NCBI RefSeq assembly: GCF_001011155.1
Contig: NZ_CP011479.1
Span: 3,180,501 to 3,244,500, forward strand
Length of the DNA stretch: 64,000 bases
Direction of reading: 5' to 3'
Origin: Hoeflea sp. IMCC20628
Lineage (GTDB): Bacteria > Pseudomonadota > Alphaproteobacteria > Rhizobiales > Rhizobiaceae
Under the pieces are notes generated by a model. The model saw only the letters and a program-made list of their open reading frames with translations, ran no database searches and was not told the DNA's origin. Position numbers and translations under genes: made by a program. This document shows positions 56,678-64,000 of the stretch, in pieces (position 1 is the first letter of the stretch; each line of letters begins with the position of its first letter).

Positions 56678-58706
56678 GGGCATGTCCTTTCTTCAAGGCT
56701 GCATCTGCCTTTGGTGACTTCGGATGGGTGGAGACACACGACGGCATGTCCTGTGCGGAGCTTTCAGAATGCGAGTCAGCGCGTCGGGGAGCCGACGCCA
56801 GTACCGCAGCGAGATCGGAGCCGAGATGATGTACGAGAATCCCCGCAAGAGCCTCGGAATCTGGCGGTGGGATGAGGACGTGTTTTTCGAGCCTGCCCGA
56901 GCGAAGCAGCGCAGGGTCGATGCGTTCGGGAAGATTTGTCGCGGCGACAACAATGACGCCTTCGGTTTTCAGTGCCCCGTCGAGCAGTTCCAGCAAGCGC
57001 GTGATCAAAGTCGTCCAGTAATGTCCGTGACGGTCATCTCCGCCTCCACCACCACCACGACTTCCAATCGCGTCCAGCTCATCGATGAAGACGATGCACG
57101 GCGCATTTTCCCGCGCGGTCTCGAAAATTTTTGACATTTGTTGAAGAACATCGCCGAGATACCCAGGTTCGAGCCAGGCCGCGACCGAGCTCACAATCAG
57201 CGGCACTTCAAGTGTATTGCAAAGTGCCCGCGCAAAAGTCGTCTTGCCAGTGCCGGGCGGCCCGGAGAGCAGCATTTTAGAACTCATCTCATCCCAGCCG
57301 AGTGCGCCTTCGCGCCAGAGCGCAAGGTCGTCCTTCAGGTCGAGTGCCCAAGGTCGCGCTTCGCCATAGCCGGCCAGATTTCCGACGCGCAGTGACCGCA
57401 CATGATGTGTTGATGATGCGGCCTCAACTGCCGTTCCAGAGATCACGGTGTTCGTATTGTCGGTGGCTGCATCGGTCGAAGACTCGACCTCCGGCAGGAT
57501 CATATCGATCGAAGAAGCCTTCGGCTTGTCTCGTAACGCTGACAATGGATGTGATGAGCGCCCCCTGCGAGACCTGTTGTCATCATCTTCAACCTTATCC
57601 TCGCCAGCCGCGTCCGCAAGGGTCGCCAGCAGGCTCAGCACTGTCTTTGCCGTGCGCCCAGGCCGCACGGCAAGCGCCAGATCATCGACACTCAGACTGC
57701 CTGGATCGAACATCATTTCTTCCATGACTGAGACAGACTCGCTTGCCAGAATGCCGAGACAGACCTGAAGCAGGTCGGAGATCAATGCTTGGTCAATTCC
57801 CGCACACTGAAGCATAATGTCAGCCGCAACTGTGATCTCGGGCCTCGCATTTGCTGATGTCTCGTCGGCAATTACAAGGGGTACCGCGTCGCCAAGGATG
57901 GCTTTGCCCAAGGATCGCGTCAGATTTCGTCGGGTTAAGTCCGCAACGTTGCGGCCCGAGCCGGTAACAACCTTCCGCTTTCGCATCTCTGGCCGGGCGT
58001 CTCTCAAACGCTCCGAGAGCGGGCGGTCGCTTCGGATGTCGGTCAGTTCAGCATAAAAGGGCGCGATCAAGGCTTCCTCCAGCATTTTACCGATTTGCCG
58101 TTCAAAACCTATGACCGGGATTTTAAGCAGGATCACGGGGTTCCGTCGTGTCAGGACTTCGAAAAACTGGTCCAGGTCAGTGACGCTCTCGCCCACCGCA
58201 CGGGCGATCAGAAGGGCCATAGCTACATGCGTCGGATTGGGTGGCGGCAGGAACTCGCGTAGCAGCGCAAACATGGTTGGAGAATTCAGCAGACTTGGAC
58301 TGTTGGGAAAGAGTAAACTTGATTGGCCCTTGTTGCGCCGTGTCGGTTTCACGCCAACATCGGTGCGTTTTGTCGGGACTTGGGACGCTGGTTGATTGTC
58401 AGACGCACCAATCGCAATCCGACTAATGAGCTCGCTGCCATCATGGTCGACAAAGCCGTCATGCATTGTAGTCGGTGCGCGGTTCAACGCACGACTGACA
58501 AGACGGCGGGCACGGTCCGTGTCGCCGGCAAGCCCCGATGCCGCAGGCCCGGAGACTTGCCATGCCACGCCAAGTTTCTTTTCGCCGAACGGAAAGTTGA
58601 TGGCGAGCAGTCCTACGTCTGACGCCCGCTGATAGAGATCAAGCACGGCAAGTCTGCGGATGCGCTTGAGAAGATGTCGGGAAATACGGTCAGTGATCGT
58701 GTTCAT
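56670..58706 (-). CDS. FtsH/CDC48-type AAA+ ATPase lacking the peptidase domain
   Basis: The 678-residue protein has a long N-terminal region (about 430 residues, soluble, no family seen) and a C-terminal AAA+ large subdomain. Walker A GPPGTGKT is at 481-488, Walker B IVFIDELDA near 536, and the second region of homology NLPERIDPALLRSGRLEKHV near 590 with the arginine finger. FtsH's N-terminal membrane helices are absent. The chain stops in a short basic tail just where the lid subdomain would begin, and that part is encoded by the next gene. The ATG at 58706 shares one base with the stop of the upstream gene. It likely unfolds proteins for the partner peptidase. Confidence 0.85.
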   Translation of the reverse strand: MNTITDRISRHLLKRIRRLAVLDLYQRASDVGLLAINFPFGEKKLGVAWQVSGPAASGLAGDTDRARRLVSRALNRAPTTMHDGFVDHDGSELISRIAIGASDNQPASQVPTKRTDVGVKPTRRNKGQSSLLFPNSPSLLNSPTMFALLREFLPPPNPTHVAMALLIARAVGESVTDLDQFFEVLTRRNPVILLKIPVIGFERQIGKMLEEALIAPFYAELTDIRSDRPLSERLRDARPEMRKRKVVTGSGRNVADLTRRNLTRSLGKAILGDAVPLVIADETSANARPEITVAADIMLQCAGIDQALISDLLQVCLGILASESVSVMEEMMFDPGSLSVDDLALAVRPGRTAKTVLSLLATLADAAGEDKVEDDDNRSRRGRSSHPLSALRDKPKASSIDMILPEVESSTDAATDNTNTVISGTAVEAASSTHHVRSLRVGNLAGYGEARPWALDLKDDLALWREGALGWDEMSSKMLLSGPPGTGKTTFARALCNTLEVPLIVSSVAAWLEPGYLGDVLQQMSKIFETARENAPCIVFIDELDAIGSRGGGGGGDDRHGHYWTTLITRLLELLDGALKTEGVIVVAATNLPERIDPALLRSGRLEKHVLIPPPDSEALAGILVHHLGSDLAAVLASAPRRADSHSESSAQDMPSCVSTHPKSPKADAALKKGHAHV

Positions 58707-59137
58707 CAGGCATCTCCCCATTTTCCGCTTGTCCAGCCGGTTGCGGCGTCTTCCAGGTCTTTCGGAAGATGTTTTTGGTTTCCCAGGAGCCAGTCGCGCA
58801 TGATGAGGCAGGTCGGGTCACCCTCGTCACAGAGATCAAGGAGCCATTTGCGCGGGATAGAGAGCATGCTCTCAAGACGAACCCCTCTGCGTTTGGCCGA
58901 GCGAATGGCAATCCGAACCACGCTGGCAACATGTCTGGCGTGCTGCTCCGAGGTCATCGGTTGCGGCCCTGCAACAATGAGCTTCGTCGGTCCCTGGGAA
59001 ACGCCCCTGAACTGAAGGGAGGGCGGCGTGTCGGTTTGCAGCAACAGGCGGCTTGGAGACTGACTGCGATCTTGTTTCACTTCAGTTAGTGAAGTGACGG
59101 TGGGGAAGGTGAGGAGTGTGGCTGTGTCTGATGTCAT
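58706..59137 (-). CDS. Hypothetical 143-residue protein of the protease operon
   Basis: No domain is recognised. The first 60 residues are Ser/Thr/Pro-rich and probably disordered. The rest is helical with a basic stretch (VVRIAIRSAKRRGVRLESML) and an acidic end (DEGDPTCLIMRDWLLGNQ). It overlaps the ATPase start by one base (TGATG), so its production is coupled to the ATPase. AGGGAG lies 10 bases before the ATG at 59137. It could be an adaptor that feeds substrates to the split protease (inference from position). Confidence 0.6.
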   Translation of the reverse strand: MTSDTATLLTFPTVTSLTEVKQDRSQSPSRLLLQTDTPPSLQFRGVSQGPTKLIVAGPQPMTSEQHARHVASVVRIAIRSAKRRGVRLESMLSIPRKWLLDLCDEGDPTCLIMRDWLLGNQKHLPKDLEDAATGWTSGKWGDA

Positions 59138-59227
59138 GGCATGGGTCTCCCTTGGCTGAGCCCTCAGGCTCAGCACTAATGGATTTCAATCTTGGATTTG
59201 GTTGGCGATGCTCTCGAACGAGAGATG

Positions 59228-60148
59228 CTAATGCGGACGGGGCGCTGGAACCTGGGCAAAGCCGACGATGACAGGCGGCCGGTCATCGTTGACGATTGCC
59301 TCTTCGCCTCCATCGGTCAGCAGTGTGGCTGATCCATCCTCATCCCCTGCATCGTGGGCATGGTCATCGAGAGCGATCATCGAAGTTGAACCATCAATGT
59401 CCGATACAGAATTCGGACTGCGGGCCGCCATCCAGTTGGCATCGATCCTCTCACGGAACATCTTGCGCAGCGACAACAGGGCTTCACCGGCGCCGGTTAC
59501 CTCCAGAAGATGATCAAGGTGCGACAGCGGCCAGATTCCTCCTTTGATATCCGTGCGGCTGCCTTCTGCGTTGAGAATGACGACACGCACCTCTTGCACC
59601 GAGAGCCGGTGATGTTCTTTGTAGAGATAATCAGGGGCGAAGAGAGCTGAGGCCAGCATGCGATTCTTGAGATCGGCGAGGCGGGATGCCTCGTAAGACG
59701 TCAGACTGCGCTTGACATCGACCATATGTGCGATCCCCGTTTGGGTGTTGATGATCAAATGATCTGGGGTGTACGACTTGCGACCACCTGTATCTGCATC
59801 AAAGGTAAGACCACGATAAAGACGGGCGTCATTGTGTTCGACGAGTTGCATAGCCGCCTGGGTAAGTGGCAGTCGAATATTCTGCGACAGAACAGTCAAA
59901 TCGGGATTGCAGGTAGCCAGCAAGTCAATGCCACGCTCGAGAAGACGGCCTTCGTGCACAGGCACCGACCGAAGCACAGAGGCAGCCTTATCCAGACTGC
60001 CTTTGAAGGATTTCCGCATCGCCTCCACCGACAATGTGGAGGCCGTGACCTCTGTGACGAGTGCCTGAAGCAGCGGCTGGAGTTTCTCGAAGTTGGCATG
60101 ATGCTTGTAGGCGGAGGCCAGATCAGATGAAGAAAGTTGAGTGGTCAT
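59228..60148 (-). CDS. Hypothetical protein with a possible PD-(D/E)XK nuclease core
   Basis: The 306-residue protein leads the protease operon. A segment of the type TPDHLI (near residue 126), then about 16 residues, then VDVKRS (143-148) matches the PD...DxK pattern of PD-(D/E)XK phosphodiesterases, with a helix rich in Glu ahead (HEGRLLERGIDLL). Fold assignment from this alone is tentative. The C-terminal 70 residues are acidic (DDHAHDAGDEDGS) and probably flexible. AGGAG lies 7 bases before the ATG at 60148, which rules out the longer start at 60190. A palindrome lies 66 bases upstream. Confidence 0.6.
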   Translation of the reverse strand: MTTQLSSSDLASAYKHHANFEKLQPLLQALVTEVTASTLSVEAMRKSFKGSLDKAASVLRSVPVHEGRLLERGIDLLATCNPDLTVLSQNIRLPLTQAAMQLVEHNDARLYRGLTFDADTGGRKSYTPDHLIINTQTGIAHMVDVKRSLTSYEASRLADLKNRMLASALFAPDYLYKEHHRLSVQEVRVVILNAEGSRTDIKGGIWPLSHLDHLLEVTGAGEALLSLRKMFRERIDANWMAARSPNSVSDIDGSTSMIALDDHAHDAGDEDGSATLLTDGGEEAIVNDDRPPVIVGFAQVPAPRPH

Positions 60149-60213
60149 GGAGGGTCTCCTGAAGAAAATGTAGAAATGTGGGAACAGCACAATGGCGACG
60201 CACGGATGTGCTC

Positions 60214-60234
60214 ACGCGGAAATTATTTCCGCGT
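60214..60234. promoter_or_regulatory. Perfect palindrome, candidate operator of the split-protease operon
   Basis: ACGCGGAAA (60214-60222) and TTTCCGCGT (60226-60234) form a perfect 9-base inverted repeat around TTA, 66 bases upstream of the first gene of the minus-strand operon. The symmetry and position suit a dimeric repressor. No T-tract follows, so it is not a terminator. Confidence 0.5.
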
Positions 60235-60371
60235 CGGACCGATCGGTCAGATCAGTCACACTGCCTTTGGCTAGGATGTCCGTCGGTGTCTGACGTCAGC
60301 GCCCGTGGGACAGATTTGAGGATTTGAACAACGGAGGATTTCTGGTTCATCTTACCGATTGGGAGATCGAG

Positions 60372-60746
60372 ATGAGACAGAAGCCTGAAACATCGAAGAA
60401 CGCAGCTGACAAGCTGGTCAAGAACATCCGCCGCAAGACCCGCCAGACCTATTCAGCGGAGGAAAAAATCCGTATCGTTTTGGCGGGTTTGCGTGGAGAG
60501 GAAAGCATCTCGGTGCTGTGCCGCCGCGAAGGTATCGCCGAAAGCCTGTATTACAGCTGGTCGAAGGAGTTCCTGGAAGCAGGCAAGCGCCGGCTCTCGG
60601 GTGACACAGCACGGCAAGCGACGTCGCCGGAAGTAAAGGACCTTCGCTCTGAAGCCTTGGCGTTGAAGGAATGCGTCGCCGATCTGACCCTGGAGAACCG
60701 CCTGCTCAAAAAAAGCATGACAGGTGCTGGGGAGGACGAGGCATGA
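60372..60746 (+). CDS. IS3-family transposase OrfA (helix-turn-helix)
   Basis: The 124-residue protein has a transposase_8-type helix-turn-helix: AEEKIRIVLAGLRGEESISV followed by LCRREGIAESLYYSWSKEFL. A C-terminal leucine zipper follows (ALKECVADLTLENRLLKKSM). It binds the terminal repeats. GGGAGA lies about 7 bases before the ATG at 60372. It overlaps orfB by 4 bases (ATGA). Confidence 0.88.
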   Translation: MRQKPETSKNAADKLVKNIRRKTRQTYSAEEKIRIVLAGLRGEESISVLCRREGIAESLYYSWSKEFLEAGKRRLSGDTARQATSPEVKDLRSEALALKECVADLTLENRLLKKSMTGAGEDEA

Positions 60747-61723
60747 GATACCCTGCGACCGAGAAGCTTGAGATCATTCGCACGGTCGAAGGATCGCACC
60801 TGCCAACCAAGCAGACCCTCGATATGCTGGGCATACCGCGCACCACTTTTTACAGATGGTATGATCTTTACCTCGACGGTGGGGTTGTTGCCTTGGATGA
60901 TCGGTCTCCACGGCCGAAGTCGGTCTGGAACCGTATCCCCCAAGACCGGCGTGATGACCTGATTGAGTTCGCGCTGGAACACGAGGCGCTGACGACCCGG
61001 GAGCTGGCAGTCAAATACACTGATGAGAAGCGGTATTTTGTCTCTGAATCATCGGCTTATCGTATCCTGAAGGAAGCCGATTTAATCACCGCACCGGCCT
61101 ATGTGGTGATCAAGGCAGCCAATGAGTTCAAAGACAAAACTATCGCCATCAATGAGATGTGGCAGACCGACTTCACCTACTTCAAGATCATCGGGTGGGG
61201 CTGGTATTACCTCAGCACGATCCTGGACGATTACAGCCGCTACATCATCGCCTGGAAGCTTTGCACAAACATGCGGGCCGAGGACGTGACAGACACCATT
61301 GAACTGGCGCTTCAGGCATCGGGCTGCGACCAGGCCGTCGTGCGCCACAAACCGCGCCTGCTCAGCGATAACGGGTCATGTTACATCTCTGGCGATTTGG
61401 CTGAATGGCTGGAGGACAAGAAGATGGATCACGTTCGTGGAGCCCCGTTCCACCCGCAAACCCAGGGAAAGATCGAGCGATGGCATCAGACGATGAAGAA
61501 CCGGGTCCTGCTGGAAAATTACTATCTGCCAGGCGATCTTGAACGCCAGATCGAGGCCTTCGTCGACTACTATAACAACAGGCGCTACCACGAGAGCTTG
61601 AAGAACGTCACACCCGCCGACGTCTACTTTGGGCGCGACAAAGCCATCTTGAGAGAAAGGAAAGAGATCAAGAAGCTGACAATCCGCCAACGTCGCTTGC
61701 ACCATCAAAAACAAGCGGCATAA
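60743..61723 (+). CDS. IS3-family transposase OrfB (DDE integrase core)
   Basis: The 326-residue protein has a helix-turn-helix_21-like start (TFYRWYDLYLDGGVVALDD) and an rve catalytic core. The DDE triad is intact: Asp143 (WQTDFTYF), Asp209 (LLSDNGSCY) and Glu245 (GKIERWHQTMK), with the D(35)E spacing of IS3 enzymes. The C-terminal YYNNRRYHESLKNVTPADV is typical. The start overlaps orfA by ATGA, so separate translation by coupling is possible, and a frameshift fusion is not required. Confidence 0.9.
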   Translation: MRYPATEKLEIIRTVEGSHLPTKQTLDMLGIPRTTFYRWYDLYLDGGVVALDDRSPRPKSVWNRIPQDRRDDLIEFALEHEALTTRELAVKYTDEKRYFVSESSAYRILKEADLITAPAYVVIKAANEFKDKTIAINEMWQTDFTYFKIIGWGWYYLSTILDDYSRYIIAWKLCTNMRAEDVTDTIELALQASGCDQAVVRHKPRLLSDNGSCYISGDLAEWLEDKKMDHVRGAPFHPQTQGKIERWHQTMKNRVLLENYYLPGDLERQIEAFVDYYNNRRYHESLKNVTPADVYFGRDKAILRERKEIKKLTIRQRRLHHQKQAA

Positions 61724-61796
61724 TCAGTCACACAAACGAACCAGAGCCTCCAATACTCAAGCCGCTCTGATGTCCCATTTTATCTGACGACGGACA

Positions 61797-62185
61797 GTCC
61801 GTCGGGTTCGGTCAGTCAGCGCAAGGCCAAGATGGAACCTGTCGATCGCGGTTTCCTGGTCGGGTCGCCGGTGGCGATCCGTGGGAGTCGCGGAGCAACT
61901 GCCGCAGCATTTTCAACTGGAGAACTGGGAGAGAGTGCTTCCACACACGGGAAGACAGCGTTAAGGGTCAACATAGCCCTAATCCTTTCCAAAGAAGGTT
62001 GTGGGTCAGGCCCTCGTTGATGTTAGAGCATCTTCGGGGGCCGCTAAGTCACTGCAGATATTCAGTTTCTGCCGACACATGAGGGATAGACCGGGTTTCC
62101 TTGTCCGGCAAGCAAGAAGAACGCATCCGGAACAAAGAGCTCCGGCATGGTTAACAGGTGACGCGGGCATTTCTCGGGTCTAGAC
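61797..62185. other. Intergenic region between the IS3 element and the next gene
   Basis: The 437-base gap up to 62233 contains the terminator described separately. I see no gene. A plus-strand reading of about 60 codons at 61832 lacks homology and a ribosome site. Confidence 0.4.
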
Positions 62186-62211
62186 AAAAAAAAGCCCCGC
62201 CGAAGCGGAGC
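62186..62211 (-). terminator. Rho-independent terminator of the DUF3102-like gene
   Basis: On the minus strand GCTCCGC-TTCG-GCGGGGC forms a 7-bp stem (one G-U pair) with a stable UUCG tetraloop, followed by eight T residues, 23 bases past the stop at 62234. Confidence 0.92.
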
Positions 62212-62233
62212 ATGTCATTTAGGAAGTTGAGAC

Positions 62234-63418
62234 TCAGGACGCAGCTGATCCTAACGACAGGTGTTTCGTGAGTTTGATGACGGACGGCGGCATTGGCTGT
62301 TGTTTTTGCTGTTCTCGCTTCGGCTTCCTAGCAGCCTTCACTTCTACCGGTGCCATATCGTCAGTTACCGGATCGGGCTTTGCCTCCACCGGCACAGCGG
62401 CTTTCATCGAAACCACCTCGGCAGCGTCATCGCTTTTAGCCATTACTGGGCCGCTCGTCATTGGTTCGCCGTGTATCACAAAGCGCAGAGCGGGAGTGAC
62501 TTCTTGAGCCAGCCAGTCAACAAGCTCGGTAGCTGCTGGCCAACCATCGGCACCGCCGAGTTGGCGCAACAGCCGCTGAACCCTGCCCCATGAAGTTCCG
62601 TCTTCCACTATGCCGATTTCCCAATTGCCTTTTTCATTCCAGCTGTGCGGCCGAATTGGTGCAGCGATCACCTTGAACAGGTCGTGTGCATGACGGCTCT
62701 GGATTTCAATCTGGTCAGCGAGCTTGCTTTTGATGACCCGCTTGCCCAGGGCACTCGAATCAAGAGCTGCATCTACGTGAGTTAGGATGTGCTTCACGCG
62801 CTCCGCGAACTCGGTGATGTCGGTGCTCAGCTTGATTTCAGCCGCTTTGCGAAGCCCCACCAGTCCACCCACGTCGAGAGGAGGAATGTCGGACTTCGGT
62901 TTTCCCCCGACTGCTTCTTTGACATCCTTGACCTTCAGACGCTCGCCGGCCGCGATGCGGGCAACGAGGGTTTCGATTTGCGCCGGTTCACCCTTGGCCA
63001 ACTCGAACAACACTGTCGGCAACACTGCCGATGCGATCAGTTGCTCGCGATGGTCCTGAAGGTGTTCGTGCACCGAGGTGTAGTTCCACGCAGAGCGGAC
63101 TTTGTAGTCGGAGAATGTCTTCAGCCATTGTCCGAATGATTTCTCGGGGACAAGGCATTTCACCTCCGCGAATATCGCACCCTTCTCGAAAGCTTGTTCA
63201 GTAGAATCGCGATTGAGCGCGGTGATTTTTGCTGCCGCTCGTTTCAGTGTGCTTGTCACTTCAGGTGATACCGCACCTTCGGTCGAACCTGATTGTATGC
63301 TTTCAGCGCTCAGAAACGTATTTTCAGTATTCTTATTAGCATTCTTGTTTTCTTTATTTGACATTTTTATTTTCATCTTTCTCATCGATCCGGCTCGTTG
63401 CTGTATATCTATGATCAT
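62234..63418 (-). CDS. DUF3102-like plasmid/phage-type hypothetical protein
   Basis: The protein (up to 394 residues) has a region near residues 70-140 resembling DUF3102 and ParB-adjacent plasmid proteins: AFEKGAIFAEVKCLVPEKSF, then GQWLKTFSDYKVRSAWNYTS. The C-terminal 90 residues are Lys/Pro/Ala-rich (PVEAKPDPVTDDMAPVEVKA, RKPKREQQKQQ), probably disordered. The start is uncertain: ATGs at 63418, 63385, 63376 and 63364 are all in frame, and none has a good ribosome site. The Lys/Asn-rich first residues suggest a later start. A strong terminator follows. Function is unknown, possibly replication or partition related. Confidence 0.55.
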   Translation of the reverse strand: MIIDIQQRAGSMRKMKIKMSNKENKNANKNTENTFLSAESIQSGSTEGAVSPEVTSTLKRAAAKITALNRDSTEQAFEKGAIFAEVKCLVPEKSFGQWLKTFSDYKVRSAWNYTSVHEHLQDHREQLIASAVLPTVLFELAKGEPAQIETLVARIAAGERLKVKDVKEAVGGKPKSDIPPLDVGGLVGLRKAAEIKLSTDITEFAERVKHILTHVDAALDSSALGKRVIKSKLADQIEIQSRHAHDLFKVIAAPIRPHSWNEKGNWEIGIVEDGTSWGRVQRLLRQLGGADGWPAATELVDWLAQEVTPALRFVIHGEPMTSGPVMAKSDDAAEVVSMKAAVPVEAKPDPVTDDMAPVEVKAARKPKREQQKQQPMPPSVIKLTKHLSLGSAAS

Positions 63419-63745
63419 CTCAATTTTTTAGTAAGTCAAATTATTTTATATTGTCAACATATTGATGTTAAAAGTGTTTTGTTGATTTTATTGAGTTTTT
63501 CAATGGTCGAAATCCAGCGATTTAGGGAAAATCACAACATTCTGGTGCAGCCAGATTTGATTGATTTCGACCAACTCGAAAAGCAACAACACGAGCATTT
63601 ATGACCAACCTGCGGTCATAACGGTGATGATTTCCTCTTGTGGAGAAATCGTTATCCCGCGGCGCTTGTTCGTTGAATTTTCAGGCGGAGAGGCCGTGTT
63701 TTACAGGTGCGCCAAAGCCATAATAAGGAATGCTCTGACCACGCC
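63419..63745. other. Intergenic region, AT-rich left part
   Basis: The first about 90 bases are AT-rich and hold the promoter of the minus-strand gene, with an AACAT-ATTG-ATGTT inverted repeat (63456-63469). A 33-codon plus-strand reading at 63503 is too short to support. Confidence 0.35.
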
Positions 63746-64000
63746 TCACTGGCGAAGCTGTCGATCTATCCGACGACACCGCTTGCTTATCAGGTGGCCG
63801 AGTTTGTCGGCCATCTCTGCACCCGCGCCTTGCCCACCAAAGAGGGGCTCAAGTCTGCCATCCAGCTGGCTCATGACCTGGTCCGTCATTTCGCGAACAC
63901 GCCTGATAACCGAGACTGGGCTCAATCCGACAGCCTCTGCAAATTGTCGCCAATCGTTCCCGTGGAGTTCATTGGCGTTTCGCTTTGTCGCAAGTTGCTG
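63746..64000 (-). CDS. HipA-family toxin kinase, C-terminal end only
   Basis: The minus strand is open from the window edge to a TGA at 63746-63748 (84 codons). It reads in part HGNDWRQFAEAVGLSPVSVI, RRVREMTDQVMSQL. This resembles the C-terminal helical end of HipA-type kinases, which inactivate glutamyl-tRNA synthetase or other targets in toxin-antitoxin pairs. The catalytic core lies beyond the window, so the call rests on a short region. Confidence 0.5.
   Translation of the reverse strand, partial: QQLATKRNANELHGNDWRQFAEAVGLSPVSVIRRVREMTDQVMSQLDGRLEPLFGGQGAGAEMADKLGHLISKRCRRIDRQLRQ

Larger units (their letters stand above)
60277..61796 (+). mobile_element. IS3-family insertion sequence, apparently complete
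   Basis: The ends TGTCCGTCG (60277-60285) and its complement CGACGGACA (61788-61796) are matching terminal inverted repeats with the TG...CA termini of IS3 elements. Further imperfect matching follows inward (TGGGACA in both). The 1520-bp length fits. Inside are orfA and orfB. No 3-4 base target duplication is visible (GGA left, GTC right), so the flanks may have recombined. Confidence 0.8.
21899..64000. mobile_element. Integrated genomic island in tRNA-Gln, right end outside the window
   Basis: The stretch begins at the tRNA 3' end, carries a tyrosine recombinase as its first gene, and then holds defence modules, insertion-sequence remnants, orphan genes and a toxin-like gene. Housekeeping genes stop abruptly at the tRNA. 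Base composition changes several times: mid-GC Zorya, GC-rich NTPase gene near 48-53 kb, AT-rich patch near 54.7 kb. This suggests stacked acquisitions. I looked for a second copy of the tRNA 3' end (GGTTCGAATCCAGGTTCC) in the window and found none, so the far boundary is not here. Confidence 0.7.

Noticed and set aside
60700-60760. Programmed frameshift joining OrfA and OrfB of the IS3 element
   Set aside because: The junction is an ATGA stop/start overlap and no clear slippery heptamer precedes it. Coupled translation explains it.
63503-63604. 33-codon plus-strand reading near the right edge
   Set aside because: Too short, with no ribosome site; possibly part of a promoter region.
21899-64000. 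CRISPR array or second copy of the tRNA-Gln 3' end
   Set aside because: I read for regularly spaced repeats and for the tRNA T-arm/acceptor sequence and found neither.

Overview
The window looks like a piece of an alphaproteobacterial chromosome, most likely order Hyphomicrobiales (Rhizobiales). The evidence is the GC-rich coding, a plant/rhizobial-type glutamate-cysteine ligase, a short DUF1127 protein and the arrangement of the housekeeping genes. The genus cannot be fixed from sequence reading alone.

Layout. Bases 1-21.8 kb are ordinary chromosome. A divergent two-carbon/three-carbon hydroxyacid block comes first: glcD-glcE (glycolate oxidase) on the minus strand, and a GntR/FCD regulator followed by lutABC on the plus strand. 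A run of single genes follows: MOSC protein, LysE-type exporter, rsmE, glutamate-cysteine ligase, DUF937, DUF1127, LysR regulator, EEP-fold hydrolase, MAPEG protein, guaB, MFS transporter, and rlmE with a Ppx/GppA phosphatase. The block ends in a tRNA-Gln(CTG) gene.

From the 3' end of that tRNA to the right edge (about 21.9-64 kb) the sequence is an integrated island. A large tyrosine recombinase sits 180 bp inside the tRNA and was probably the enzyme that inserted it. Behind it are stacked defence-like modules, all on the plus strand: a complete type I Zorya system (zorABCD, 24.6-32.1 kb), an IS30-like transposase remnant, and a tightly coupled five-gene operon (32.4-43.7 kb). That operon encodes an AddB-like nuclease, an AddA-like helicase-nuclease, an unknown 402-residue protein, a protein with two HxK (phospholipase-D-like) half-sites and a SNF2-type ATPase. 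I do not recognise this gene set as a named system, and it is the best candidate here for an undescribed one.

The right half of the island is a patchwork. It holds fused IS5 and tyrosine-integrase fragments, small unknown genes, a second small tyrosine recombinase, a very GC-rich 1720-residue STAND-like NTPase with a Cap4/DUF4297-like nuclease domain, an AT-rich patch, and a minus-strand operon. In that operon an FtsH-like protease is divided into separate AAA+ and zinc-peptidase genes, preceded by a small unknown protein and a possible PD-(D/E)XK protein. A 21-bp palindrome lies just upstream of its first gene. An apparently intact IS3-family element, a DUF3102-like gene with a strong terminator, and the 3' end of a HipA-like gene close the window. 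The second end of the island is not visible.
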